A stretch of 64,000 bases of DNA from positions 1-64,000 of the forward strand of contig JAEEYF010000094.1 of assembly GCA_016291655.1 (NCBI GenBank), read 5' to 3'. A model generated the notes under the pieces. That model had not been told where the DNA came from, did no database searches, and saw only the letters and a program-made list of their open reading frames with translations. The DNA comes from Lachnospiraceae bacterium (GTDB taxonomy: Bacteria > Bacillota > Clostridia > Lachnospirales > Lachnospiraceae). Shown one piece after another: positions 54,437 through 62,361 of the stretch. Positions within the stretch are counted from its first letter, which is position 1. Each line of letters begins with the position of its first letter. The translations under genes and the position numbers were made by a program.

Positions 54437-55678
54437 ATGGAAAATATTTTTTTAAAAAGGAATATACTTGAAGACCTGAGACTATGGGACATCCGACAAA
54501 ACGGACCTTTACTTCTGTACGGAATGAAAGGCGTGGGTAAAGCATTCATATGCAAAGAATACGCACGTATGAAAGAATCCTTCATGTATTACGAGCCGGA
54601 GCTTTCGTTGATAAAGGAAGGAAATGTAAAGGAAAAGTCTGCGGTTGAATACACCGCGCAGCATTTCGGTCTTTCAAAAGAAGCTCTCGGAGCCAATTTT
54701 CTCATCCTCAACGAAACGGAAAAAGCGGAAGAGTTCTTTAAAGCATTATTTGAGACTGCGGTTCGGGAACAATATAAATGGATCTTTATCTCTGACTATG
54801 ATTATCTGGGGGATGAATACCCGGAACAATACAAATTGCATATGTTTCCTGTGCAATTCGATGAATTCCTGATAAACCTGGGATATAACGACTGGTATGT
54901 CAGTTCCATAGGAGAAAATCTGAAGCGAAGAGAAAAACTGCCGGATATAGTTCACAATAACCTCATATCTACCTTTGAAGAGTATCTGTGGACGGGAGGT
55001 ATGCCTGATGTGGTTGAAGAATACATTAAAGAACACCGTCTTGGGATCAGATGCGCTCAACAGAATTCTAAAATGCTTTCCTATTCAATACTTGATGATG
55101 AAAAAGATTCTTCTTTGCTCAACAAATGCAGACAGATATTGGACACGGTGGATGTTCAGCTAAACAAGAGTAACAAAAAATTCATGTTTAGCCTTATAAG
55201 AAGCGGTGTTACCTATCAGATGTATTCTTCAGCTATAGAACGATTAGTTCAAAAAGGCTTAATACTTAAGATCAATGAGCTTTTTGATGAAAGAAAGTTT
55301 AAGCTTTTTTACCCGGAATTTTCTTTTAACTCTCAGGAGAGCTTCGATGAAATTACAGATGTAGAATTTCTGCTGAGAGAAGAAAACTATATTCTGCAGA
55401 CATTTAAACAAAAGGGCATAGATGTTTACTTTTGGGAGTCCGGGAACAGAGCCGAGCTGCCTTTTGTGATACGAAAAAAAGACTGTGAGTTGATACCTGT
55501 AGACTATAACGGAGAAAGCAGGAGAGTTTCAAAGAGTTTAAAGTCCTACAGCAGTAAGTACAATAACGGTAAGGCTTTGATAATATCTACGACAAACTTT
55601 TCGACAGATGGCTTGACTGTATCAATTCCGGTTTATTCGATCTTTTGTATTGAAAAACTTTTGGAAGTGCTGGTTTAA
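54437..55678 (+). CDS. Degenerate AAA/DUF4143-like protein
   Basis: 413-residue protein with the layout of archaeal-type AAA ATPases (AAA_14 plus DUF4143). The P-loop position reads YGMKGVGKAFIC, with Ala36 where Thr/Ser normally follows the lysine. The Walker B position is WIFISDYDYLG rather than the usual hhhDE, and the C-terminal nuclease-like motif is ELPFVIRKKDCELIPVDYN instead of E-x-D-F-h-x(n)-E-h-K. MFPVQFDEFLINLG and EYLWTGGMPDVVEEYI match the family. It is likely a pseudo-ATPase. It starts seven bases after the rluD-type gene. Confidence 0.75.
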   Translation: MENIFLKRNILEDLRLWDIRQNGPLLLYGMKGVGKAFICKEYARMKESFMYYEPELSLIKEGNVKEKSAVEYTAQHFGLSKEALGANFLILNETEKAEEFFKALFETAVREQYKWIFISDYDYLGDEYPEQYKLHMFPVQFDEFLINLGYNDWYVSSIGENLKRREKLPDIVHNNLISTFEEYLWTGGMPDVVEEYIKEHRLGIRCAQQNSKMLSYSILDDEKDSSLLNKCRQILDTVDVQLNKSNKKFMFSLIRSGVTYQMYSSAIERLVQKGLILKINELFDERKFKLFYPEFSFNSQESFDEITDVEFLLREENYILQTFKQKGIDVYFWESGNRAELPFVIRKKDCELIPVDYNGESRRVSKSLKSYSSKYNNGKALIISTTNFSTDGLTVSIPVYSIFCIEKLLEVLV

Positions 55679-55681
55679 GCC

Positions 55682-55711
55682 TTGACAAAAACATTTCTAT
55701 GGTGGTAGAAT
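55682..55711 (+). promoter_or_regulatory. Promoter of the BlaI-like regulator
   Basis: Perfect TTGACA (55682-55687), 18-base spacer and TAGAAT (55706-55711). A short dyad GGTA...TACC (55704-55707, 55718-55721) overlaps the -10 and is a possible operator. Confidence 0.75.
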
Positions 55712-55720
55712 ATCACTTAC

Positions 55721-55775
55721 CATTCGGTAGCTGCAAGGGTTTTGTATACCCTTGTTTTTATGGCAACTACCAATG
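55721..55775 (+). promoter_or_regulatory. Nested inverted repeats in the BlaI leader (operator or attenuator)
   Basis: An inner hairpin CAAGGGT / ACCCTTG (55734-55740, 55748-55754) is followed by TTTTTA, like an intrinsic terminator. Outer arms CATT-c-GGTAG-c-TGC (55721-55734) and GCA-a-CTACC-AATG (55763-55775) also pair. Everything lies between promoter and coding start. It could be an attenuator, or a binding site for the repressor itself. Confidence 0.6.
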
Positions 55776-55805
55776 TAGTTATTAAACGGAGGGATGAAAC
55801 TTGTA

Positions 55806-56180
55806 ATGGGAGAGGAAATTCGATTACATGAGGGAGAATTAAATGTAATGGAGCTGTTATGGGCAAATGATCAGATAGCAGCCAAGGATATTTCTAACAT
55901 TATAAAAAATTATATAGGCTGGGAGAAAAACACCACCTATACGGTAATCAACCGTCTGATCGCAAAGGGGGCTGTCAGTCGGGATGATCCGGGATTCATA
56001 TGCAGAGCATTGATAACAAAAGAAAAGGTACAGGAAATCGAGACCAAGGCCTTATTGGATAAGGTTTTCGGCGGAGAGATCAGTAACTTCATCAATGATT
56101 ATCTGAGGCATGCAAAGCTTACACCTGCTCAGATCGTGGATCTTGAAAGTGTTATCATCGAACACAAACGGAGATCCTGA
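55806..56180 (+). CDS. BlaI/MecI-family winged-helix repressor
   Basis: 124-residue regulator: LHEGELNVMELLWANDQIAAKDISNII (H1-H2), the recognition segment EKNTTYTVINRLIAKGAVSRDD, and a helical dimerisation tail. This is the BlaI/MecI/CopY fold. Known relatives repress resistance genes until cut by a BlaR1-type protease; no BlaR1 gene is adjacent. ATG 55806 is preferred; an in-frame ATG at 55794 directly abuts the GAGGG ribosome site. Probably autoregulated and controls the downstream ABC genes. Confidence 0.88.
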   Translation: MGEEIRLHEGELNVMELLWANDQIAAKDISNIIKNYIGWEKNTTYTVINRLIAKGAVSRDDPGFICRALITKEKVQEIETKALLDKVFGGEISNFINDYLRHAKLTPAQIVDLESVIIEHKRRS

Positions 56181-56203
56181 CTTATATTAAGTATATTTTT
56201 CAG

Positions 56204-56241
56204 ACTGAACTTAAAATTTAAATTTTAGTTCAGTCATTTTT
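56204..56241 (+). terminator. Terminator after the BlaI-like gene
   Basis: ACTGAACT / AGTTCAGT (56204-56211, 56227-56234), extended inward by AAAATT / AATTTT with one bulged T, followed by CATTTTTG. Confidence 0.85.
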
Positions 56242-56242
56242 G

Positions 56243-56272
56243 TTGACATTTTTTATCAATGAATGTTATTAT
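56243..56272 (+). promoter_or_regulatory. Promoter of the ABC/CPBP operon
   Basis: Perfect TTGACA (56243-56248), 18-base spacer and extended -10 TGtTATTAT (56264-56272). It begins just after the preceding terminator. The remaining roughly 90 bases before the first permease are AT-rich with two GGGGT(T/C) blocks but no clear structure. Confidence 0.8.
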
Positions 56273-56361
56273 TAACAAAATAAAAAAATTAGGGATGGGG
56301 TTTTATTTGTAAATGGGGTCTTTTTTTATGTTTAAAACGGTCATCTTACAGAGGGGTAAAT

Positions 56362-57621
56362 ATGTTTAAATTATTGGTTCACAGGCGGATACAAAAAAAT
56401 ATGATGAGAACATTTGTTACGTTGTTCTCTCTTGTTGTGGCTATCTTGATCCCTTTAATTTCTTCTTATTTTTCTTTTATCGAAAAAGTCTTCGAAAAAC
56501 AGCAAAGCAGTAATATAGTGGCCAACGGTGATAGTTTTATCAATCTGAGGACCATAAAGGTTTCAAACGACTATATTGTTTTTTCGGATTCATTTTTTAA
56601 TATGCTCGAAAATAACGATAGAATTTTGAGTTACAGAAAAATATATAGTGATTATTCCAATAAATATGAAATTCTATGGGAAAATCTCGATACGGAAACT
56701 GTTTACTGTTTGTTTGGAATAATTAATGATGGACACGGCATTATTTTTCCTCAAGGTCAATTGGAGGAACTTAATAGAGAAGGCAAAAATGCTATTGTTT
56801 TCGGAAGAGAATTTCTGAAGGACGAGACAGGCGTTATGTTGATCAGCACGCATGATTGTTTGGTAAATGAAATTGATCCGGAAGAAGCTGTCGGATCTTA
56901 CATAACAATATGCAGTACTGAGTCAGACAAACAACAGAGAGTCAAAATAGTGGGAGTGTATGATAACTTCCTGTCCGAAAGAGGTAATCGAAATGCCGGA
57001 GGATATAACGAGCCAAAAGATTATATTTTTTCTTCCGATGTTGTACATTACTTCAAGGAAGGAACAAACGATTCTAAAATATACGATCCGACGAGTACGG
57101 AGATCAATCTCAAGTCTATGAATGATCTGGAGGATATGATCGGTTTTATTGAAAATGAATATGGTTACAGTGCACCCACTATAAGCGAACAATTGCTGGG
57201 TATAACATTTTTAACAGGTGAATACGGCCGCATGTTTAAAGTTTTGGCATGGCTTTCCTACATTGTTGTTTTTGCAATGTTTTTTTCGGTTCTTTACAGA
57301 AACATTCAGGAAGAAACGGATTTCAGAATGATGCTGCGAAGTCTCGGAATGCGTGATCTTATGATCAGAAGGCTGCAGCGAAGAGAAGCTATGTTTTATG
57401 GATTCTGGGGTTGTCTTATCGGTTCGGTTCTCGGCTTTTTGGGATGTACTGTTTTAGGCATGGCTACAATGATGAATAAACCGGAATTTAAGACTGTATT
57501 GGATGTATTACCAAGAATTGAAACGGTTTTGATCCCGGTTCTGATATGTCTTGTATTTGTTTTTGCGATAAATGAAATATTGATAATTATTACAGGCAGG
57601 ATAGACGGGAGGAAAAATTGA
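56362..57621 (+). CDS. MacB/FtsX-type ABC transporter permease
   Basis: 419-residue membrane protein with the topology of type VII ABC permeases: a membrane segment at about 17-39, an extracytoplasmic domain of about 250 residues, then three segments at about 294-314, 347-372 and 388-413. The region between segments two and three, EETDFRMMLRSLGMRDLMIRRLQRREAMFYG, is the typical FtsX/MacB coupling loop contacting the ATPase. Such systems move the periplasmic domains mechanically rather than carrying solute through the membrane. The gene is visibly more AT-rich than the housekeeping genes. GAGGGG site upstream. Confidence 0.82.
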   Translation: MFKLLVHRRIQKNMMRTFVTLFSLVVAILIPLISSYFSFIEKVFEKQQSSNIVANGDSFINLRTIKVSNDYIVFSDSFFNMLENNDRILSYRKIYSDYSNKYEILWENLDTETVYCLFGIINDGHGIIFPQGQLEELNREGKNAIVFGREFLKDETGVMLISTHDCLVNEIDPEEAVGSYITICSTESDKQQRVKIVGVYDNFLSERGNRNAGGYNEPKDYIFSSDVVHYFKEGTNDSKIYDPTSTEINLKSMNDLEDMIGFIENEYGYSAPTISEQLLGITFLTGEYGRMFKVLAWLSYIVVFAMFFSVLYRNIQEETDFRMMLRSLGMRDLMIRRLQRREAMFYGFWGCLIGSVLGFLGCTVLGMATMMNKPEFKTVLDVLPRIETVLIPVLICLVFVFAINEILIIITGRIDGRKN

Positions 57622-57622
57622 T

Positions 57623-58480
57623 ATGAAGAAACTTTTTTATATCATGTCAGGGGTTTTGCTCATTGCTCTGGTTTTTTTTGTGACGGTAACGATCAGAAAA
57701 AACAAAACCTTAGATGACAGGATCATCATTTTACCTTTTGATCATGCACTTGTTTTAAATAGAAATGAAATAGGTCTCCAAAGCTATGCCTATTTACCTT
57801 TTAACGCTGTGATCCTCGACAGAAGGATCAAGGGTAATGAAGAGATCAAGGACATTAAATTGACCCTTAAGATCTATGATGATAACAAAGAGATAATTGA
57901 AATCCCTGAAACCGTATCACCTCGGGTAAATGTGTTTAAAGGAGGAATGACCGTAAGCTTTCAAATACGTGTGAACGATGAACTGTACGGTAATAAGATC
58001 GAGCTTTGTTACGATAATGATATTAAAGGCATTCAAGAAGGAAGGATCAATATAAGGAAAGAAATCTTGGATTATAATTTCCAAATGGAGTCATCATTGT
58101 CCAGTTCATTTAAAATGGATTACATTATCAGTCCGAATACAGAGCATGAGATCAACATCACCCTTAACAACGAAAAGATATCGAATAAGGACATCAGCTG
58201 GAAATTAAAAAGAGGGAATCCACAGCTTAGGTTTTTTCGGGAAGCCTTCAGAGAAGGTTCGGAATTTCCTTCTGAGGGCATTATTGTGAATCCGGGAGAG
58301 TTCATAGAAATTACTGTAGAAAATCCGGATACATACAGTATCGAAACAAATTCGATTAACGTTTTTAATATCAACGGTAATAAAGCAGGTTATGATAGTT
58401 ATAGACAAATGTGCCAATTACCGAAAGATATGGGGATAGTTTCAGACATTATAGAGGGGAAGGCGATTAACAATGATTGA
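57623..58480 (+). CDS. Membrane-anchored extracytoplasmic protein of unknown family
   Basis: 285 residues: a short basic start, one hydrophobic segment (about 4-24) without a lipobox cysteine, then a soluble part likely outside the cell. The soluble part is rich in alternating hydrophobic residues (DDRIIILPFD, IKLTLKIYDDN, EIEIPETV-like stretches), suggesting two beta-sandwich modules. I do not recognise the family. It begins one base after the first permease and overlaps the ATPase gene by eight bases, so it is most likely a subunit of this transporter, for example a substrate-contacting partner. Confidence 0.75.
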   Translation: MKKLFYIMSGVLLIALVFFVTVTIRKNKTLDDRIIILPFDHALVLNRNEIGLQSYAYLPFNAVILDRRIKGNEEIKDIKLTLKIYDDNKEIIEIPETVSPRVNVFKGGMTVSFQIRVNDELYGNKIELCYDNDIKGIQEGRINIRKEILDYNFQMESSLSSSFKMDYIISPNTEHEINITLNNEKISNKDISWKLKRGNPQLRFFREAFREGSEFPSEGIIVNPGEFIEITVENPDTYSIETNSINVFNINGNKAGYDSYRQMCQLPKDMGIVSDIIEGKAINND

Positions 58481-59135
58481 ATTAAAAAACGTTTCAAAAA
58501 TATACGGCAGTGAAAAAAAAGATACATTTGTCAAAGCACTGACCGATATTGACCTGACCATTGAGGATAAAGAATCCGTTTCAATCATAGGTAAATCAGG
58601 TTCAGGTAAAACTACTTTGCTTAACATTATAGGAACTTTGATAAAGCCCACAAGCGGTCATATCATAATTGACGGCATCGATATGGCAGAGTTGTCTCTT
58701 GATAAACTTGCCGTTTTCAGAAACGAACATATAGGATTTGTTTATCAGGCTTATATGTTGGAAGGATCTTTGACTGCAACGGAAAATGTCGCTTTACCCT
58801 TGATGATAAGCGGAGAAGCACCCAAAAAAGCTTTCATTAAAGCAGAAGAGATGCTGGAAAAAGTCGGTCTGTTCGAAAGGAGGAAACACAAACCGGACGA
58901 ACTGTCGGGCGGAGAAAAACAGCGAATAGCTATTGCCAGAGCGATGATCAAGGACCCTTGTTTGATACTTGCTGATGAACCTACCGGTAATCTGGATGAA
59001 GAAACCGGACGCATGATAATGAAATGGTTAAAAGAATTAACCAAAGAAAAAAAATTTATAATGGTAACCCATGACAATGAACTTGCCTCACTTGCGGACA
59101 GGCAGATCAGAATAAAGGATGGTAGAATATGCTGA
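58473..59135 (+). CDS. ABC transporter ATPase (LolD/MacB type)
   Basis: 220-residue ATP-binding subunit. All motifs are intact: Walker A GKSGSGKTTLLN, Q-loop IGFVYQAYML, signature LSGGEKQRIAIARA, Walker B LILADEPTGNLD and H-loop VTHDNELAS. The TGNLDEETG segment is typical of the MacB/LolD/FtsE group, in line with the flanking permeases. The start overlaps the preceding gene and the stop overlaps the fused permease. Confidence 0.95.
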   Translation: MIELKNVSKIYGSEKKDTFVKALTDIDLTIEDKESVSIIGKSGSGKTTLLNIIGTLIKPTSGHIIIDGIDMAELSLDKLAVFRNEHIGFVYQAYMLEGSLTATENVALPLMISGEAPKKAFIKAEEMLEKVGLFERRKHKPDELSGGEKQRIAIARAMIKDPCLILADEPTGNLDEETGRMIMKWLKELTKEKKFIMVTHDNELASLADRQIRIKDGRIC

Positions 59136-61168
59136 GAAATGTTTTTCTGATGACTGTCAGGTGGATCGTCAGCAATCGAAGAAAGTATTATGTCAGCTGG
59201 ATAGCTTTTGCCGTTATCAGTTTGTTCTTTGTAATATTTTTTTCTTTTGGTTCAAGTACATTTGGCCGAAATAATGAAAACCGTTTGTCCATAAAGATTC
59301 TTTCCTTTGGTAACGGAAATATGAATAATATCGTCGGAATGGATGAAAAAGGCCGCGATATTGTTGATGAAGATCTTAGTGAATTGACTTCTTTGAGCGT
59401 TTCGAGGTTCTTTAATGAACTGAACGCAAATTCATATCGAGTATTTCACGAGAAGTCCGTAAATGCTGTTATTCTTCCGAACGAAAAGAAAAGTGATGTT
59501 TTTACAAGGTGTTATTTCTATGCTTCCAACAACGGAGAACTGCTGTTTGATTCGGAAAAAGCCAACGGAACAATTATCGATGGTATAGGAGAAAACACCG
59601 TTTTAGTTACCGAAGACTTTTTAAAGAAGCATGATATGGATTTAAAAGATGCTGTAGGTAAAGAGATCACAGTTTGTTTTTCTGATGAAAGCCAAAGACC
59701 GGAAAGAGCGATCTTTACGGACGGAAATGATCATTTAAAGATCACAATAGGCGGCATTATCCAAAACCTCAATGATTCCGCTTTGAACAGTGTTGATATA
59801 TATATTCCCGTAAATTCGGAACAAACGGATGATTTCCTAGCCGACAGGGCTGATATAGAATTAAGATCGGTTCTTGATCATGATTTTGCAGTGAATTATC
59901 TGAACACGAAGGGGCAGCGTCTTTTAAGAAGAAACTATGATTATACACTTGAACAAGGCCTTAATGAAGATTTCAGTTCTTTCGGAAACATAATGAAATG
60001 GGTCCTTTTTTTCCTTGTTGCAACCTGCTTTTTAAACACAAATACTGAAGTAATAGAAAGTAACGGAGCATATTTCCGCCTGCTTCATGTTTTGGGGTGC
60101 AGAAGAATGTTTTTGTATTCTTTTGCCTGCCTTATGTCTGTAATCCAGGGATTGATAGGCACAATAGCCGGATTGATCCTGAGTTTGATATTTCAAAAGC
60201 CTATCGGATATCTGTTGGATTACATGATAGGAGATTTCGGTAACTATGTTACTAAAGCTCACTTTGCTGTTTCTTTGAAAGCAATAGGATCAACATTTTT
60301 ATTTTGTTTTATCATTACGTTGATATGCGGAATTTTTGCTTGTTTTCTGGTTCAGACAAAATATATGACCGCAAATCTCAAGAAAAGGAACTTTATTATC
60401 GGCTATATATTTGTTACCTTTGTAGTTTCATGGATGATCATAGAATTAAAGAAATTCATGGTATACCATATCGGAACCGACAATTCGGAGATCATATGTG
60501 CATTGTTATTACTCGGGATTTCGCTTTTCCTGCTTAAAATAAGGAACATTAAAGGTGAACCCGAACATCCCGAAGAAAAAAAACTAAGAGTACAAAGCTG
60601 TTTTTTACTTGCTGTTTTTGTCGGGCTTATTTATACAGTATATTGGGCATTGGATTCTTCAATAAACGATCTGTCGATGATAATTAATAAAGAATACAGT
60701 TATTCGGGAGAAATTGTCGATTATAATGCGCTTTCTGTTATAAAGACCATCTTGATTTATGTTATATGGAGTGTTATTGCCGAAGAATTATTGTTCAGAA
60801 AATACCTTTATATCAGTCTAAGAAAGATAGGACCGATAAAAGCTTCATTGATCACTTCAGCCTTGTTTGCAATAATGCACGGCTTCACTTATCATTCGAT
60901 CATGATGTTTGTTCTTTCCATGATCATATGCTTTGTTTTCGAACATACGGGACAATTGACTCTTTGCATGTTTGTCCATTCAGTCTGGAATCTTGCGGCA
61001 TTGATATTTGGTGCGGTGATCAAAATAGGCCCCGTTTCGTTTACGGAGCCTCATTTACGGATCGATATAATGGGTGATATGGCATGGTGCATTTTGATAG
61101 GAGCAATAGCTGCAGAAGCAGCGATCCTCCTGCTAAACGTTGGGAAAAAGCATTTATTTTTCTCTTAG
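59129..61168 (+). CDS. FtsX/MacB-like permease fused to a CPBP intramembrane protease
   Basis: 679 residues in two parts. Residues 1-415 repeat the type VII permease plan: membrane segment about 22-42, extracytoplasmic domain about 43-290, three more segments (about 291-308, 330-355, 385-410). Residues about 420-679 form a polytopic CPBP (Abi/CaaX-like) protease with intact motifs: EELLFR (E552, E553, R557), MHG (H584) and HSVWN (H617, N621). CPBP proteins include prenyl-protein proteases and bacteriocin self-immunity proteins. The reading frame is continuous, so this is a genuine fusion in the given sequence. The end overlaps the convergent recombinase gene by 15 bases. Confidence 0.85.
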   Translation: MLRNVFLMTVRWIVSNRRKYYVSWIAFAVISLFFVIFFSFGSSTFGRNNENRLSIKILSFGNGNMNNIVGMDEKGRDIVDEDLSELTSLSVSRFFNELNANSYRVFHEKSVNAVILPNEKKSDVFTRCYFYASNNGELLFDSEKANGTIIDGIGENTVLVTEDFLKKHDMDLKDAVGKEITVCFSDESQRPERAIFTDGNDHLKITIGGIIQNLNDSALNSVDIYIPVNSEQTDDFLADRADIELRSVLDHDFAVNYLNTKGQRLLRRNYDYTLEQGLNEDFSSFGNIMKWVLFFLVATCFLNTNTEVIESNGAYFRLLHVLGCRRMFLYSFACLMSVIQGLIGTIAGLILSLIFQKPIGYLLDYMIGDFGNYVTKAHFAVSLKAIGSTFLFCFIITLICGIFACFLVQTKYMTANLKKRNFIIGYIFVTFVVSWMIIELKKFMVYHIGTDNSEIICALLLLGISLFLLKIRNIKGEPEHPEEKKLRVQSCFLLAVFVGLIYTVYWALDSSINDLSMIINKEYSYSGEIVDYNALSVIKTILIYVIWSVIAEELLFRKYLYISLRKIGPIKASLITSALFAIMHGFTYHSIMMFVLSMIICFVFEHTGQLTLCMFVHSVWNLAALIFGAVIKIGPVSFTEPHLRIDIMGDMAWCILIGAIAAEAAILLLNVGKKHLFFS

Positions 61169-62209
61169 TTTAACCGCATCCTTGGCAGAACGCCTTCGTT
61201 CTTCATCAATCGCCGCATAATGACGTTTTGTGGTGTTTACGTCCTTATGGCCGAGGACTTCCGCAACAAGGTAAATGTCACCTGTTTCGGTGTAAAGTTG
61301 CGTTCCGTAGGTGCTCCTCAATTTGTGCGGCGTGATCTTTTTGGTGGAAACGGAGAGTTTGGCATATTTTTTAACCATGAATTCCACATTTCTTACACAC
61401 ATTCTTTTCTTGTGTGAAGATAAAAACAATGCATTTTCGCTGCCTGACTCGGGAATTATCTTTTTTCGTTCGTCCATATAGTCGCATAAGGCATTGTGTA
61501 CTTCATCACCGAAATAAACAAAGGATTCATTTCCGCCTTTTCGGATAATGTTTATACGATCGTTTTCAAGGTCCAGATCTTTAATATCAAGGCCCACGCA
61601 TTCGGAAACACGGATTCCGGTTCCGAGCAACAGGGTAGTGATCGCCAGATCCCGGACCTTGTTTTTTTCGTGAAACGAAAGAGATTTTTTTGAAAGATTT
61701 TTACCGGATTCAACCGTATCAAGAAATTCCACGACTTCATTCGGATCCATACGGATAATGTTTTTCTCGTGTATTTTGGGAACACGGACCTGCATGGTTG
61801 GATTTTCGTTTATGATCTTTCTTGAATGATAATAATTATACATGGCTCTCAGAGCGGATATTTTACGTTTTATACCGGCTTCCGAATTTGTGAGCTTTTT
61901 TCCGTCGGGATTTTCGTATAGTTTTAGATAATCAAGGAATTCTTCGATGTCCTCGGCGGTAAACATTTCCAGTATCGAAGGATCACGCATGTCAGACATT
62001 TCTTTTCCGTGAAAAGCAGGATTGTTTTCTTTTAAGAAGTCAAAGAAAACCTTTAAGTCCTCAGCGTAAGCGATCCTTGTACGTGACTGAGTGACAGGTT
62101 CGATGCCTCTGAAAAAAGTTTTAACAAAAGCAGGCAAAGTTTTTTCGATTTCACGCAGCTTGTTGATATTATGGATTTTTTGTTCCTCGTGATAATTTAA
62201 TTCCTTCAT
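61154..62209 (-). CDS. XerS-like tyrosine recombinase
   Basis: 351-residue recombinase. The N-terminal region LPAFVKTFFRG (25-35) and the segment KNKVRDLAITTLLLGTGIRVSE resemble the single chromosome-dimer recombinase XerS of streptococci. Catalytic residues are present: R200, K224, H295, R298, H321 and the nucleophile Y331 (in TTKRHYAAI). AAAGG on the - strand gives the ribosome site. A canonical promoter and a 28-bp dyad lie just upstream. Either a housekeeping Xer protein or an integrase; the length and N-terminus favour Xer. Confidence 0.85.
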   Translation of the reverse strand: MKELNYHEEQKIHNINKLREIEKTLPAFVKTFFRGIEPVTQSRTRIAYAEDLKVFFDFLKENNPAFHGKEMSDMRDPSILEMFTAEDIEEFLDYLKLYENPDGKKLTNSEAGIKRKISALRAMYNYYHSRKIINENPTMQVRVPKIHEKNIIRMDPNEVVEFLDTVESGKNLSKKSLSFHEKNKVRDLAITTLLLGTGIRVSECVGLDIKDLDLENDRINIIRKGGNESFVYFGDEVHNALCDYMDERKKIIPESGSENALFLSSHKKRMCVRNVEFMVKKYAKLSVSTKKITPHKLRSTYGTQLYTETGDIYLVAEVLGHKDVNTTKRHYAAIDEERRRSAKDAVKLREK

Positions 62210-62250
62210 AGGTAAAACCTTTCATTAAAACCTTTAAATTTGTTGTATTT

Positions 62251-62278
62251 ATTTCGTTAAACTCGCGTTTGGCGAAAT
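62251..62278. repeat. 28-bp inverted repeat with 11-6-11 geometry (candidate dif site)
   Basis: Arms ATTTCGTTAAA and TTTGGCGAAAT flank a six-base centre CTCGCG; the arms match as inverted repeats except at two positions, and these would be G.U in RNA. There is no T run on either strand, so it is not a terminator. It lies in the leader of the recombinase gene, about 8 bases after the expected transcription start. The geometry equals that of dif sites bound by Xer proteins. Confidence 0.5.
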
Positions 62279-62292
62279 AATCACTATAGAAG

Positions 62293-62321
62293 ATAATACC
62301 GCTCTTTTGCCCTGATGTCAA
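62293..62321 (-). promoter_or_regulatory. Promoter of the recombinase gene
   Basis: Read on the - strand: perfect TTGACA (62321-62316), 17-base spacer and TATTAT (62298-62293). The -10 lies in the arm of the rsfS terminator. Confidence 0.85.
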
Positions 62322-62337
62322 GGCTTTGAGCGGTATT
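62295..62337 (-). terminator. Terminator of rsfS
   Basis: Ten perfect pairs AATACCGCTC / GAGCGGTATT with a 23-base loop. On the - strand it follows the rsfS stop by about 25 bases; the T run is short (ATTATCTTCT). The + strand copy ends in TTTTA and could also act for transcripts from the left. Confidence 0.65.
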
Positions 62338-62361
62338 TTATCAATAAAATCAAATTATAGT

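Noticed and set aside
56328..56369. 13-codon ORF overlapping the first ABC permease start, as a possible leader peptide
   Set aside because: No ribosome site before it and no regulatory codon pattern; it may be chance.
55806..61168. Classical bla/mec beta-lactam resistance operon
   Set aside because: No beta-lactamase, PBP2a or BlaR1/MecR1 gene is present; only the repressor family is shared.
62251..62278. Intrinsic terminator reading of the 28-bp dyad
   Set aside because: No T run on either strand, and it lies between a strong promoter and the gene it serves.
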